64,000 nt of DNA. It comes from Mycobacterium vicinigordonae (lineage in GTDB: Bacteria > Actinomycetota > Actinomycetes > Mycobacteriales > Mycobacteriaceae). Under the pieces are notes generated by a model that saw nothing but the letters and a program-made list of their open reading frames with translations, was not told the DNA's origin and searched no databases. Shown here piece after piece: positions 25,078 through 34,452 of the stretch. The DNA lies in assembly GCF_013466425.1 (NCBI RefSeq), contig NZ_CP059165.1, forward strand, positions 1,488,001-1,552,000. Direction: 5' to 3'. The position numbers were made by a program, and so were the translations under genes. The stretch's first letter is position 1, and each line of letters begins with the position of its first letter.

Positions 25078-26610
25078 TCAGTTGGCTGCCGGGGCGGCGT
25101 CTACCGGCTTGCGCCGGCGCCGGCGCCGGCGGGCCGAACTGCTCGCCGAACCCGTACCGGCAGTCGCAGCCGCAGCGCCACCCGCCTCCGACGCGGAATC
25201 GCCGGTGGCGGCCGGGTTGACGGGGTGGCTGGTCACCGGTTTGCCGCCGCGGGTGCGCTGGCGCCGGTCGGTGCGACGCGCCGGACGGCTGGTTGCACCG
25301 TCGCTGCTGCTGGCTTCGCGACGCTTGGCCGGTGCCTTGCGTGGTTCGCCGACGGTGCCGCCGGCGTCGGCCGGGATGGACAGCTCGGAGTACAGGTGTG
25401 GCGAATTGGAGTACGTCTCGGGCGGGTGGGGCGAACCCAATCCCAGCGCCTTGTCGATCATCGTCCAGCGTTCCAGCTCGTCCCAGTCCACCAGGGTGAC
25501 CGCGACGCCGGTACGGCCGGCGCGGCCGGTACGCCCGATGCGGTGGACGTACATCTTCTCGTCCTCGGGGCACTGGTAGTTCACGACGTGGGTGACATCG
25601 TCGATATCGATGCCGCGGGCCGCCACGTCGGTGGCGACCAGCACGTTGATGTCACCGGAGCGGAACGCTTTGAGCGCCTTCTCGCGCGCGATCTGGCCGA
25701 GGTCGCCGTGGACGGCGCCGACGGCGAACCCACGTTCGTTGAGCTCGTCGGCCACCTTCTGAGCCGTGCGCTTGGTCCGGGTGAAGATCATGGTCGCACC
25801 GCGGCCGCCGGCTTGCAGGATCCGGCTGACCAGTTCCACTTTGTCCAGCGCGTGGGCGCGGTAGACGAACTGCTCGGTGGTGTCGTGCACTGCCAGCGAA
25901 TGCGGCGCCTCGGCCCGGATGTGGGTGGGCTGGGTCATGAAGGTGCGCGCCAGCGTGATGATCGGGTCGGGCATGGTCGCCGAGAACAGCATCGACTGTC
26001 GGTCGGCGGGGATCTGCCGCAGGATGCGCTCGATATCGGGCAAGAAGCCCAGATCCAGCATCTCGTCCGCCTCGTCGAGCACCAGGACCGACAAACCGCC
26101 GAGTTGCAGGTGGCCTTGCTGGCACAGGTCGAGTAACCGGCCGGGTGTGCCGATCACTACGTCGGCGCCTTTCTGCAGCGCCTCGATCTGCGGCTCGTAG
26201 GCGCGGCCGCCGTAGATGGAGATCACCGAGAGTGGCCGCTGGCCGCCGTCGTCGGTGGTAGCGGTCAAGTACTTGGCCGCGGTAGCCAGGTCGCCGGTGA
26301 CCTGCAGGCACAACTCGCGGGTCGGTACGACCACCAGGGCGCGCGGGGCGCCGGTCAGCGGTCGTGCAGCGGTTTCGGAGGTGACGCGCTGCAGCAGCGG
26401 CACGCCGAACCCGAAGGTCTTGCCCATGCCGGTGCGGGCCTGGCCGATCACGTCCTCCCCGTCGAGCGCCAGCGGCAGGGTCAATTCCTGGATGGCGAAG
26501 GGAGTCTCGATGCCCTTCTCGGCCAGCGCGCGGACAATTTCGTCGCGGACGCCAAGGTCGGCAAATCCTGGTTTGGGGGTAGCTTCAGCGTTGTTTTCGA
26601 GTGCGGTCAT
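25078..26610 (-). CDS. rhlE: DEAD-box ATP-dependent RNA helicase
   Basis: A 510-residue DEAD-box helicase. In order: Q-motif region PFAIQELTLPLAL, Walker A ARTGMGKT, PTRELCLQ, DEADEML, SAT, GDLGQIAREKAL-type motif IV/V region, ATDVAARGIDI and HRIGRTGR. A C-terminal Arg/Lys-rich low-complexity tail (about the last 130 residues) would bind RNA. It matches Rv3211. I chose ATG 26610 (MTALENN); the frame is open to 26679 but lacks a better start. The 270 bp upstream hold no gene that I can see. Confidence 0.92.
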   Translation of the reverse strand: MTALENNAEATPKPGFADLGVRDEIVRALAEKGIETPFAIQELTLPLALDGEDVIGQARTGMGKTFGFGVPLLQRVTSETAARPLTGAPRALVVVPTRELCLQVTGDLATAAKYLTATTDDGGQRPLSVISIYGGRAYEPQIEALQKGADVVIGTPGRLLDLCQQGHLQLGGLSVLVLDEADEMLDLGFLPDIERILRQIPADRQSMLFSATMPDPIITLARTFMTQPTHIRAEAPHSLAVHDTTEQFVYRAHALDKVELVSRILQAGGRGATMIFTRTKRTAQKVADELNERGFAVGAVHGDLGQIAREKALKAFRSGDINVLVATDVAARGIDIDDVTHVVNYQCPEDEKMYVHRIGRTGRAGRTGVAVTLVDWDELERWTMIDKALGLGSPHPPETYSNSPHLYSELSIPADAGGTVGEPRKAPAKRREASSSDGATSRPARRTDRRQRTRGGKPVTSHPVNPAATGDSASEAGGAAAATAGTGSASSSARRRRRRRKPVDAAPAAN

Positions 26611-26879
26611 ACGCGGTTGGAGAGCCTTTCGGTGACAGTAGTCGAGGTTGAATCGGTACTTCTCTGTGTCGCGGTTCACGCGCGCACGAGTTCCGATTCC
26701 GACTATGTCGCCGGGCCCGGTCGCCGGCCCGCATCGGCTTCGATCGTCAGCGGGCGGCTACGTGCACGCACATTTCTTGGGCGGTGGCAGCACAGATTCA
26801 GCCACTACCAATTAGCCATCATACCTGGCCGCTTAGTGGGACCCAGTGGGTTCGACGACTCCCTACTAGAGTGTTGCCC

Positions 26880-27578
26880 ATGCCACCGCCCCCATCCGCC
26901 GACGAGTTGGCGGAGTCGCCCAGGCCGCGGCTGTCAGCCGATCACCCCGGTGTCAACGAGCTTTTCGCAGTGCTCGCGTATGGCGAGGTGGCGGCGTTTT
27001 ACCGGCTGACCGACGAGGCGCGGATGGCGCCCAACCTGCAGGGCCGGATCTCTATGGCCAGCATCGCCGCCGCCGAGATGGCGCATTACGAGCTGCTACG
27101 CGACGCGCTGGAAAGCCGGGGTGTGGACGTCGTCGCGGCGATGTCGAAGTACGTCTCGGCACTGGAGAACTACCACCGGCTGACCACCCCGAGTACCTGG
27201 CTGGAAGCCTTGGTTAAGACCTACGTCGGCGACGCCTTGGCCGCTGACCTCTATCTCGAGATCGCCGGCGGGCTGCCCGACGAGGTCGCCGACGTGGTAC
27301 GGGCGGCACTGTCGGAGACCGGGCACTCCCAGTTCGTCGTCGCCGAGGTGCGTGCCGCGGTGACATCCAGCGGCAAGCAGCGCAGCCGGCTGGCATTGTG
27401 GGCTCGCCGGCTGCTCGGGGAGGCGATTACCCAGGCCCAGTTTCTGCTGGCCGACCACGACGAGCTGGTCGACCTGGTGGTGTCGGGCAGTGGCGGTCTG
27501 GGGCAGCTCGGTACGTTTTTCGAGCGGCTGCAGCGGACGCACGACCAGCGAATGCGGGAGCTGGGCCTCAGCTCTTAG
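26880..27578 (+). CDS. ferritin-like-fold protein (Rv3210c-like)
   Basis: A 232-residue helical protein. It has ferritin-like pairs of acidic and His residues: YGEVAAFYRL, EMAHYELLRDAL, YLEIAGGLPDEV and ETGHSQFV. These suggest a di-iron site such as the tRNA hydroxylase (MiaE-like) group. ATG 26880 is preceded by a weak ribosome site. Conserved across mycobacteria; the substrate is unknown. Confidence 0.78.
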   Translation: MPPPPSADELAESPRPRLSADHPGVNELFAVLAYGEVAAFYRLTDEARMAPNLQGRISMASIAAAEMAHYELLRDALESRGVDVVAAMSKYVSALENYHRLTTPSTWLEALVKTYVGDALAADLYLEIAGGLPDEVADVVRAALSETGHSQFVVAEVRAAVTSSGKQRSRLALWARRLLGEAITQAQFLLADHDELVDLVVSGSGGLGQLGTFFERLQRTHDQRMRELGLSS

Positions 27579-28342
27579 CGGGTGCAGGTGGCGATCGACG
27601 AGTTGTTGGCCGACGCCTTGACCAGCTGTCCTTGGGCGTTGACGATCGAGCAATTCAGCTGGCCGTAGATGCTTGTCGCGATAACCGACTCGGTCTGCAC
27701 GCCAGGGTTGAGCACGACGACCTTCGTCCACGGCAGCGCCACGTTGAACTCCGTCACCGGGAAGCCCCGCGCGTCCGTGTACGCGATGTTCACCAGGTCG
27801 AAGAGCTGCTTGGTACCGGTCACGGTGTAGACGATCGCGCGTGGACTCAGAGCGGCGCCCGGGGGCGTGGCAGGGGGAACGGGTGCGGCGGTGGGAATGC
27901 GGGTGGGCACATTGCTGGGCGGCGTCAGGGTGGTGACCGTCTCCGGAGGCAGCGGTGTCCGTGCGGTGGTGGGTGGTGTGCTTGGCGTCATGCTCGGTGG
28001 GGCCGGGCTGTGTGGTGTGGTGGAAATCACTGTCCGCGGTGCCGGCGCACCGACAGTGGCCTTGGTGGTTGCGCTGTCGCCGCTGTTGATGATGACGGCG
28101 GTCGCGATCGCGCCGATAGCGATGACGGCGCCGAAGAACAGGGCGATCGGGCGCCAGCGACGATTGGCCGGCCAGGCCCAGTCTTCGTCGTCATAGCTGT
28201 CGTGCGCCCAGCTGTCGGTGTCGGCTACGTCGTCGGTGTAGCCGTACTCGTAATCGTCTTCGTAGCCTTCGGGAGCTGGGCGGCCTTTAGCCTCCGAGAA
28301 GTCCTCGAGGTCTCGGACGATGTCGTAGAGGGTGTTACGTAT
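27575..28342 (-). CDS. Thr/Pro-rich membrane protein with MmpS-like C-terminal domain (Rv3209-like); start unresolved
   Basis: The frame encodes an acidic cytosolic N-terminus (about 70 residues), one membrane span (ALFFGAVIAIGAIATAVI), a Thr/Pro-rich linker, and a C-terminal beta domain with two late cysteines (LNCSIV and the final TCTR), resembling MmpS extracytoplasmic domains. No ATG or GTG codon precedes the conserved-looking RNTLYDIVRD; the codon there is ATA at 28342. The frame remains open to a GTG at 28570, which overlaps the divergent DUF3107 gene. I give 28342 as the likely boundary of the real protein. A start-codon mutation, a TTG start further up, or a sequence error are all possible. 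Confidence 0.55.
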   Translation of the reverse strand: MRNTLYDIVRDLEDFSEAKGRPAPEGYEDDYEYGYTDDVADTDSWAHDSYDDEDWAWPANRRWRPIALFFGAVIAIGAIATAVIINSGDSATTKATVGAPAPRTVISTTPHSPAPPSMTPSTPPTTARTPLPPETVTTLTPPSNVPTRIPTAAPVPPATPPGAALSPRAIVYTVTGTKQLFDLVNIAYTDARGFPVTEFNVALPWTKVVVLNPGVQTESVIATSIYGQLNCSIVNAQGQLVKASANNSSIATCTR

Positions 28343-28547
28343 GGTACCGATGTTGCCGATGTTACTGAGACTCGTAGGCGTGGATTCGGCGTCGGACCAG
28401 GTGTTGGCAAAGGTTAGACCGAATTGTGACGTGTTCGTTTCGCTAAGCGCGAACCACCAGCCGGGGGCGGGGCGGCACGTCGTGGGCTGGCGTCCATTAG
28501 CCTGCTGCTGACACGCCTGCGATCGGAAAGCCAACGGAAGGGGCCCT

Positions 28548-29500
<953 letters not shown>

Positions 29501-29662
29501 TCAATCTGGTCGGCGGTGTGCCCATTTTGCCATCCCCGCGGCCGCACCGTAATTTGCAAGCAGATTACAACCTGCGTTGTCGCGTCGACCGGAACCCGTG
29601 CTATCCGGCTTTTCGGGCGCGCCAGGGCGGGCTGCCAGGTGCCGTTGTGCCATCCTGGGGAA

Positions 29663-30697
29663 ATGACGTCCCCGCGGCCTGCCCGCGACACAGGTCGCGT
29701 GCCTGTGTTGCGTGACGACTGGCGCGAGCCGCTGCGGGCTCAACGCGACCCGCTCGGCCAGAACGCCGGCCGCGTCCGTGCTGACCGTGATCGGCCACGG
29801 CAATGGCGCAAGCAGTCGTGGCTCGGGCGGTTCGTGACCACCTACGGCTGGCGGGCGTACGCGCTGCCGTTTTTGACAGTGATCACGCTGGTGGTGGCGT
29901 ATCAGACGGTCGCCGGTGCCGGCAGCCCCAAGCCGGCAGCGCAATCGACCCACAAGGATCCCCCCACCATCGGCGCGGTCGGTACGTCGATCCTCGATAC
30001 ACCGCCGCGTGGCCTGGCCGCTTTCGACGCCAACCTGCCGACCGGCACGCTGCCGGAGGGCGGGCCGTTCACCCAAGCGGGTGACAAGACGTGGCGAGTG
30101 ATCCCGGGCACCACACCGCAGATCGGACAGGGGACCGCCAAGGTGTTCCGTTACACCGTGGAGGTCGAGAACGGCCTGGACCCCACCATGTACGGCGGTG
30201 ACGACGCTTTCGCGCAGATGGTCGACCAGACGCTGGACAACCCGAAAAGCTGGACGCACAACCCGCAATTCGCGTTCGTCCGCATCGACGGTGCCGCTGG
30301 GGGCAAACCCGACTTCCGGGTGTCGTTGGTATCGCCGATGACCGTGCGGGTGGGATGTGGTTACGAGTTTCCGCTGGAGACCTCGTGCTACAACCCCTCA
30401 TACGGGCCCGACCGAGAATCCCGCGTATTCATCAACGAGGCGCGCTGGGTGCGCGGAGCGGTTCCCTTCGAGGGCGACGTGGGCTCCTACCGTCAGTACG
30501 TGGTCAACCACGAAGTCGGCCACGCCATCGGGTACGTGCGCCACGAGCCCTGCGAACAACAGGGCGGGCTCGCGCCGGTGATGATGCAGCAGACGTTCTC
30601 CACTGCCAACAACGACGGCGCAAAGTTCGACCCCGACCAGGTCAAGCCCGACGGCAAGACGTGCCGATTCAACCCTTGGCCGTTCCCGATCGCCTGA
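29663..30697 (+). CDS. DUF3152 membrane-anchored metalloprotease-like protein (Rv3207c-like)
   Basis: A 344-residue protein with a basic cytosolic N-terminus of about 60 residues, one membrane span (AYALPFLTVITLVVAY), and an extracytoplasmic domain. That domain carries a zincin motif, HEVGHAIGYVRHEPC near residue 285, and three or four cysteines that could form disulfides. The HExxH with a following His suggests zinc-dependent hydrolysis, though activity is not established for the family. ATG 29663 has GGGG just upstream. It is divergent from the TetR gene. Confidence 0.82.
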   Translation: MTSPRPARDTGRVPVLRDDWREPLRAQRDPLGQNAGRVRADRDRPRQWRKQSWLGRFVTTYGWRAYALPFLTVITLVVAYQTVAGAGSPKPAAQSTHKDPPTIGAVGTSILDTPPRGLAAFDANLPTGTLPEGGPFTQAGDKTWRVIPGTTPQIGQGTAKVFRYTVEVENGLDPTMYGGDDAFAQMVDQTLDNPKSWTHNPQFAFVRIDGAAGGKPDFRVSLVSPMTVRVGCGYEFPLETSCYNPSYGPDRESRVFINEARWVRGAVPFEGDVGSYRQYVVNHEVGHAIGYVRHEPCEQQGGLAPVMMQQTFSTANNDGAKFDPDQVKPDGKTCRFNPWPFPIA

Positions 30698-30738
30698 ATC
30701 ATCGCTGCCCGCCCGAGGCTGCGCCTAACCTCGGTGGT

Positions 30739-31917
30739 GTGACGCCATCGTTGCCGCCGCTGGTCGAACCCGCCGCCGCGCTGAGCCGCGATGAGGTGGC
30801 CCGCTACAGCCGCCACCTCATCCTTCCCGAGCTGGGCGTAGACGGGCAGAAGCGGCTGAAGAACGCGCGGGTACTGGTGATTGGCGCCGGCGGCCTCGGG
30901 TCGCCGACCTTGCTGTACCTGGCCGCCGCCGGGGTCGGCACCATCGGGATCCTCGAGTTCGATGTCGTCGACGAGTCCAACCTGCAACGCCAGATCATCC
31001 ACGGCACCGCCGACGTCGGCCACTCCAAGGCTCGGTCGGCGCGCGACTCGATCGCGGCGATCAACCCGTTCGTCGAGGTGCAACTGCACGAGCTGCGGCT
31101 GGAGCCCGACAACGCGGTCGAGCTGTTCGAGGGGTACGACCTGATCGTGGACGGCACCGATAACTTCGCCACCCGCTATCTGGTCAATGACGCCGCCATA
31201 GTTGCCGGCAAGCCCTACGTATGGGGGTCGATCTACCGGTTCGAGGGCCAGGTGTCGGTGTTCTGGGAAGACGCGCCGGATGGCCTCGGGTTGAACTACC
31301 GCGACCTCTACCCGCAGCCACCGCCGCCGGGCCTGGTGCCGTCTTGCGCCGAAGGCGGTGTGCTGGGCGTCATCTGCGCCTCGATCGCGTCGGTGATGAG
31401 CACCGAGGCGATCAAACTGATCACCGGAATCGGCGAGACGCTGCTGGGGCGCCTGATGATCTACGACGCGCTTCAGATGAGCTATCGCACGATCCGGATC
31501 CGCAAGGACCCCTCGTCGCCGAAGATCACCGAACTCGTTGACTACGAGCAGTTTTGCGGCCTGGTCCCGGAAGATGCCGCAGACGCTGCCGCCGGTTCGG
31601 CGATCACTCCCGCCGAGCTGCGCGCGATGCTGGACTCGGGTAGGAAGCTGGCTTTGATCGACGTTCGCGAGCAGGTCGAGTGGGACATCGCGCACATCGA
31701 GGGTGCCCAGCTGGTGCCCAAGTCGTCGATCATCTCGGGGGAAGGGCTGGCTCAGTTGCCGCGGGACCGGGTTGCGGTCCTGTACTGCAAGAGTGGGGTC
31801 CGCTCTGCAGAGGCACTGGCCGCGGTAAAACGGGCCGGCTTCTCTGACGCGGTTCACCTGCAGGGCGGGATTGTGGCATGGGCCAAGCAGGTGGAGCCCG
31901 ACATGCTCATGTACTGA
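30739..31917 (+). CDS. moeZ: adenylyltransferase/sulfurtransferase MoeZ
   Basis: A 392-residue fusion of an E1/ThiF-like adenylation domain (GAGGLGSP near residue 51, catalytic R in NLQRQII, DGTDNF) and a C-terminal rhodanese domain whose active-site loop is CKSGVRS. It adenylates the C-terminus of small sulfur-carrier proteins and transfers sulfur (CysO and MoaD in mycobacteria). Length is the same as the M. tuberculosis enzyme when begun at GTG 30739. There is no zinc CxxC pair in the E1 domain that I can find. Confidence 0.94.
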   Translation: MTPSLPPLVEPAAALSRDEVARYSRHLILPELGVDGQKRLKNARVLVIGAGGLGSPTLLYLAAAGVGTIGILEFDVVDESNLQRQIIHGTADVGHSKARSARDSIAAINPFVEVQLHELRLEPDNAVELFEGYDLIVDGTDNFATRYLVNDAAIVAGKPYVWGSIYRFEGQVSVFWEDAPDGLGLNYRDLYPQPPPPGLVPSCAEGGVLGVICASIASVMSTEAIKLITGIGETLLGRLMIYDALQMSYRTIRIRKDPSSPKITELVDYEQFCGLVPEDAADAAAGSAITPAELRAMLDSGRKLALIDVREQVEWDIAHIEGAQLVPKSSIISGEGLAQLPRDRVAVLYCKSGVRSAEALAAVKRAGFSDAVHLQGGIVAWAKQVEPDMLMY

Positions 31918-31997
31918 TCTGACCGCGCCCGTTCCCCGGGGCGAACACGATCGGCCATTGCGCCGCTCGTCGCGACCGCTCTACTAGGCTGACCGCT

Positions 31998-32852
31998 GTG
32001 ACCGTCGAGCCGCCGCCCGAGCACGTGCTGACGGCGTTCGGTTTGCACGGGGTGCAGCCCGCCCCATTGGGCGATGCGTGGGAGGGCGGCTGGCGGTGCG
32101 GCGAGGTCGTGCTGTCCATGGTGGCCGACAATGCGCGTGCCACGTGGTCGGCGCGGGTTCGTGAGACATTATTCGTCGACGGTGTGCGCTTGGCCCGGCC
32201 GGTCCGGTCCACGGATGGCCGTTACGTGGTCTCTGGCTGGAGAGCTGACACCTTCGTTGCGGGCACCCCCGAGGCCCGCCACGACGAGGTGGTCTCGGCC
32301 GCGGTGCGGCTGCATGAAGCCACCGGCAAGCTGGAGCGCCCCCGCTTCCTGACTCAGGGACCCACCGCGCCGTGGGCCGACGTCGACGTGTTCATCGCGG
32401 CTGACCGTGCCGCGTGGGAAGAGCGCCCGCTGCAGTCGGTCCCGCCCGGAGCGCGCACCGCGCCGCCGTCGGCCGACGCCGCGCGTTCCGTCGAGCTGAT
32501 CAATCAACTTGCCACGCTGCGCAAGCCGACCCGCAGCCCCAATCAACTGGTGCACGGTGATCTCTACGGCACGGTGCTTTTCGCCGGCACCGCGCCGCCG
32601 GGCATCACCGACATCACGCCGTACTGGCGGCCGGCATCCTGGGCGGCCGGGGTTGTCGTCGTCGACGCGTTGTCGTGGGGTGAAGCCGACGACGGGCTCA
32701 TCGAACGGTGGAGTGCGCTGCCGGAGTGGCCGCAGATGTTGTTGCGCGCGTTGATCTTCCGGCTTGCGGTGCACGCCCTGCATCCCAGGTCCACCGCCGA
32801 GGCGTTTCCGGGTCTGGCCCGCACCGCGGCAATGATCCGGATGATCCTCTAA
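31998..32852 (+). CDS. TIGR02569-family, aminoglycoside-phosphotransferase-like protein (Rv3205c-like)
   Basis: A 284-residue actinobacterial protein with a kinase-like HGDLYG motif near residue 188, followed by GITDITPYW, in the position of the catalytic loop and metal-binding Asp of APH-fold proteins. Family members are of unknown function. GTG 31998. It overlaps the convergent alkyltransferase-like gene by 4 bases. No promoter was identified in the 80-bp gap after moeZ. Confidence 0.8.
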   Translation: MTVEPPPEHVLTAFGLHGVQPAPLGDAWEGGWRCGEVVLSMVADNARATWSARVRETLFVDGVRLARPVRSTDGRYVVSGWRADTFVAGTPEARHDEVVSAAVRLHEATGKLERPRFLTQGPTAPWADVDVFIAADRAAWEERPLQSVPPGARTAPPSADAARSVELINQLATLRKPTRSPNQLVHGDLYGTVLFAGTAPPGITDITPYWRPASWAAGVVVVDALSWGEADDGLIERWSALPEWPQMLLRALIFRLAVHALHPRSTAEAFPGLARTAAMIRMIL

Positions 32853-33151
32853 CCGTCGAACTCGTAGCGGACCTCGCTCAGCGCGATCCGGCCGTCAACC
32901 GACAACACCCCTTCCGCCCGCAGCAGCTCCAGCTGCCGGGTGGTCAGATGCCGGGCGGGCCGTCCGGAGGCGGTGATCACCCGGTGCCAGGGCAGGTCCG
33001 CGGAATCGGTGCGCATGATCCAGCCGACGATGCGAGGGCTGGAAAGTGCTGCGGCAGAAGCGATGTCACCATAGGTCGACACCCTGCCCGGCGGGATCGA
33101 AGCGACCAGCGAACGCACCCGTTCAACCTGCTCGTCCGTGACTCGGGCCAC
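32849..33151 (-). CDS. alkyltransferase-like protein (MGMT family, no acceptor Cys)
   Basis: A 100-residue protein related to O6-methylguanine-DNA methyltransferase. It has the helix-turn-helix region (PPGRVSTYGDIASAA) and the arginine finger, but the PCHR motif reads PWHRV, so the alkyl-accepting cysteine is Trp. ATL proteins bind O6-alkylguanine and hand it to nucleotide excision repair. GTG 33151 lies 2 bases after the lipV stop, so it is in the lipV operon. Confidence 0.9.
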   Translation of the reverse strand: MARVTDEQVERVRSLVASIPPGRVSTYGDIASAAALSSPRIVGWIMRTDSADLPWHRVITASGRPARHLTTRQLELLRAEGVLSVDGRIALSEVRYEFDG

Positions 33152-33153
33152 GG

Positions 33154-33936
33154 TCAGCCAGCCAACCGTTTGCGCACCAGCGCGGCGACGTCGTCGGGCT
33201 TGGCGTGCGGCACCATGTGATCGCACTCGTAGTCCAGGAGTTCGAAATCGGTCCCCAAGCGGTCCCGTAATCCGGCGATCAGCGCGTCGCCGACGTAGGG
33301 CGGTGACGTCCACTTTGCCCGCACCAGCGTCGTCGGCATCCCTGGGGGCGGCAGCACGAGGTCGCGGGCCAACTCGCTCCAGTACGACATCATCGCGGGT
33401 AGAAAGATCCGCCAGCCGTACCGTCCATTAGGCAGCGGCACCAGATGCTCGTCCAGATCGGCCTCGAGTACCGCCGAGTCCACATCCGCCCAAGAACCGC
33501 CGGCTTTTTCCTGGTAAGCCTGCGCGCGGTCGGGATAATCGGGCGAGCCGAACATCGCCTCGGCGATCTGCGCCGTCCAGTGGCCGTCCAACCCGATAGC
33601 CGGATCGAGCAACACCAAACCGGATACCACCTCAGGCCGGGCCGCGGCCAGGTGCAGCGCGAGCGCGCCACCAAAGGAGTGCCCGACGACCAGCGCAGGC
33701 GCCTGTATCTCGGCATCCAGCAGTGCGGCGAGCGCCGAAACGTTGGCGTCGATGCTCCACGGAGCGTCCCAGGTGGACCTGCCATGTCCGATGAGATCCG
33801 GTGCTGCGACCGATATTTCGGGTACGTAGTTGGTGAAGTGCTGCCAGCGCTTGCCGTGCCCGGTCAATCCGTGCAGTGCCAGTAGCTGGACCGGGCCGGG
33901 GGGGCCGAAGCGGTGCACATGTAGGGCGGGGGTCAC
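33154..33936 (-). CDS. lipV: alpha/beta hydrolase, lipase/esterase LipV
   Basis: A 260-residue alpha/beta hydrolase with LHGLTGHGKRW oxyanion loop, nucleophile elbow GHSFGG near residue 97, a catalytic acid in the LLDP-to-WADVD region or later, and a C-terminal CDHMVPHAKP histidine. It matches Rv3203 LipV, annotated as a lipase. GTG 33936 is chosen because the protein then begins just before the first strand. Substrate unknown. Confidence 0.85.
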   Translation of the reverse strand: MTPALHVHRFGPPGPVQLLALHGLTGHGKRWQHFTNYVPEISVAAPDLIGHGRSTWDAPWSIDANVSALAALLDAEIQAPALVVGHSFGGALALHLAAARPEVVSGLVLLDPAIGLDGHWTAQIAEAMFGSPDYPDRAQAYQEKAGGSWADVDSAVLEADLDEHLVPLPNGRYGWRIFLPAMMSYWSELARDLVLPPPGMPTTLVRAKWTSPPYVGDALIAGLRDRLGTDFELLDYECDHMVPHAKPDDVAALVRKRLAG

Positions 33937-34079
33937 GCGTCGATCATGCCCCGAACCGACCCGCCCTTTCGAGTTGGCCTCTTTGAAGAACTGGCGCGCT
34001 GGTAGTAACGCGTGGCCGGCGTTGTGGGCGCTTCCGGCCGGATTCTTCATGATCATGCTCCACTGGACCATCGTTGGCG

Positions 34080-34417
34080 TCGCGTACCTCCGGGTCCGGC
34101 GGTGGCCTTTGGCCTTGGTATTGGCTGGCGCGCTGCTGTGCTGTCGGCCGACATGACGGTGACCACCCCAATGTGGCGATTAGTGTTGCCGTTCATCGGA
34201 ATTGGTGTGGGTGAGGCATTCATCACCTCACCATTGGCGGCGACCGCCACGCTCGATCTGCCGACTGAGCTGGCCGGGGCGGGCTGTGGTGTCTTGCCGC
34301 GGCGATGTCGCAATCGGTGTTGCTGCTGGCGTTCTTGGCGCTGCTCGGAGTGGTCTGTGCGGCGTGTCTCGTCGGGGTGCGGCGGTCTGTCGTCACGGCA
34401 TCTTCCAGCACGGAGTA
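34080..34417 (+). pseudogene. remnant of an MFS (EmrB/QacA-type) drug transporter
   Basis: Between lipV and adnA the plus strand encodes disjointed pieces of an MFS C-terminal half. MTVTTPMWRLVLPFIG then GEAFITSPLAATATLDLP lies in one frame (about 34154-34290). After a frame change, AMSQSVLLLAFLALLGVV and a basic tail end at TAG 34417. The middle linking helix is missing and there is no N-terminal half. It is a decayed gene; the rest of this 510-bp interval holds nothing else that I can see. Confidence 0.65.
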
Positions 34418-34452
34418 GCTGGTCGGGCAACTTGTCGGACCCCCGTGGTTGC

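Noticed and set aside
31920..31960. Terminator hairpin after moeZ (GTTCCCCGGGGCGAAC)
   Set aside because: The arms pair only over four to five bases and there is no U-tract, so it is too weak to call.
34012..34452. N-terminal extension of AdnA by 147 residues
   Set aside because: The extra part has no helicase character, encodes a fragment of an MFS transporter followed by Cys/Arg-rich out-of-frame sequence, and AdnA length and Walker A position fit a start at 34453.
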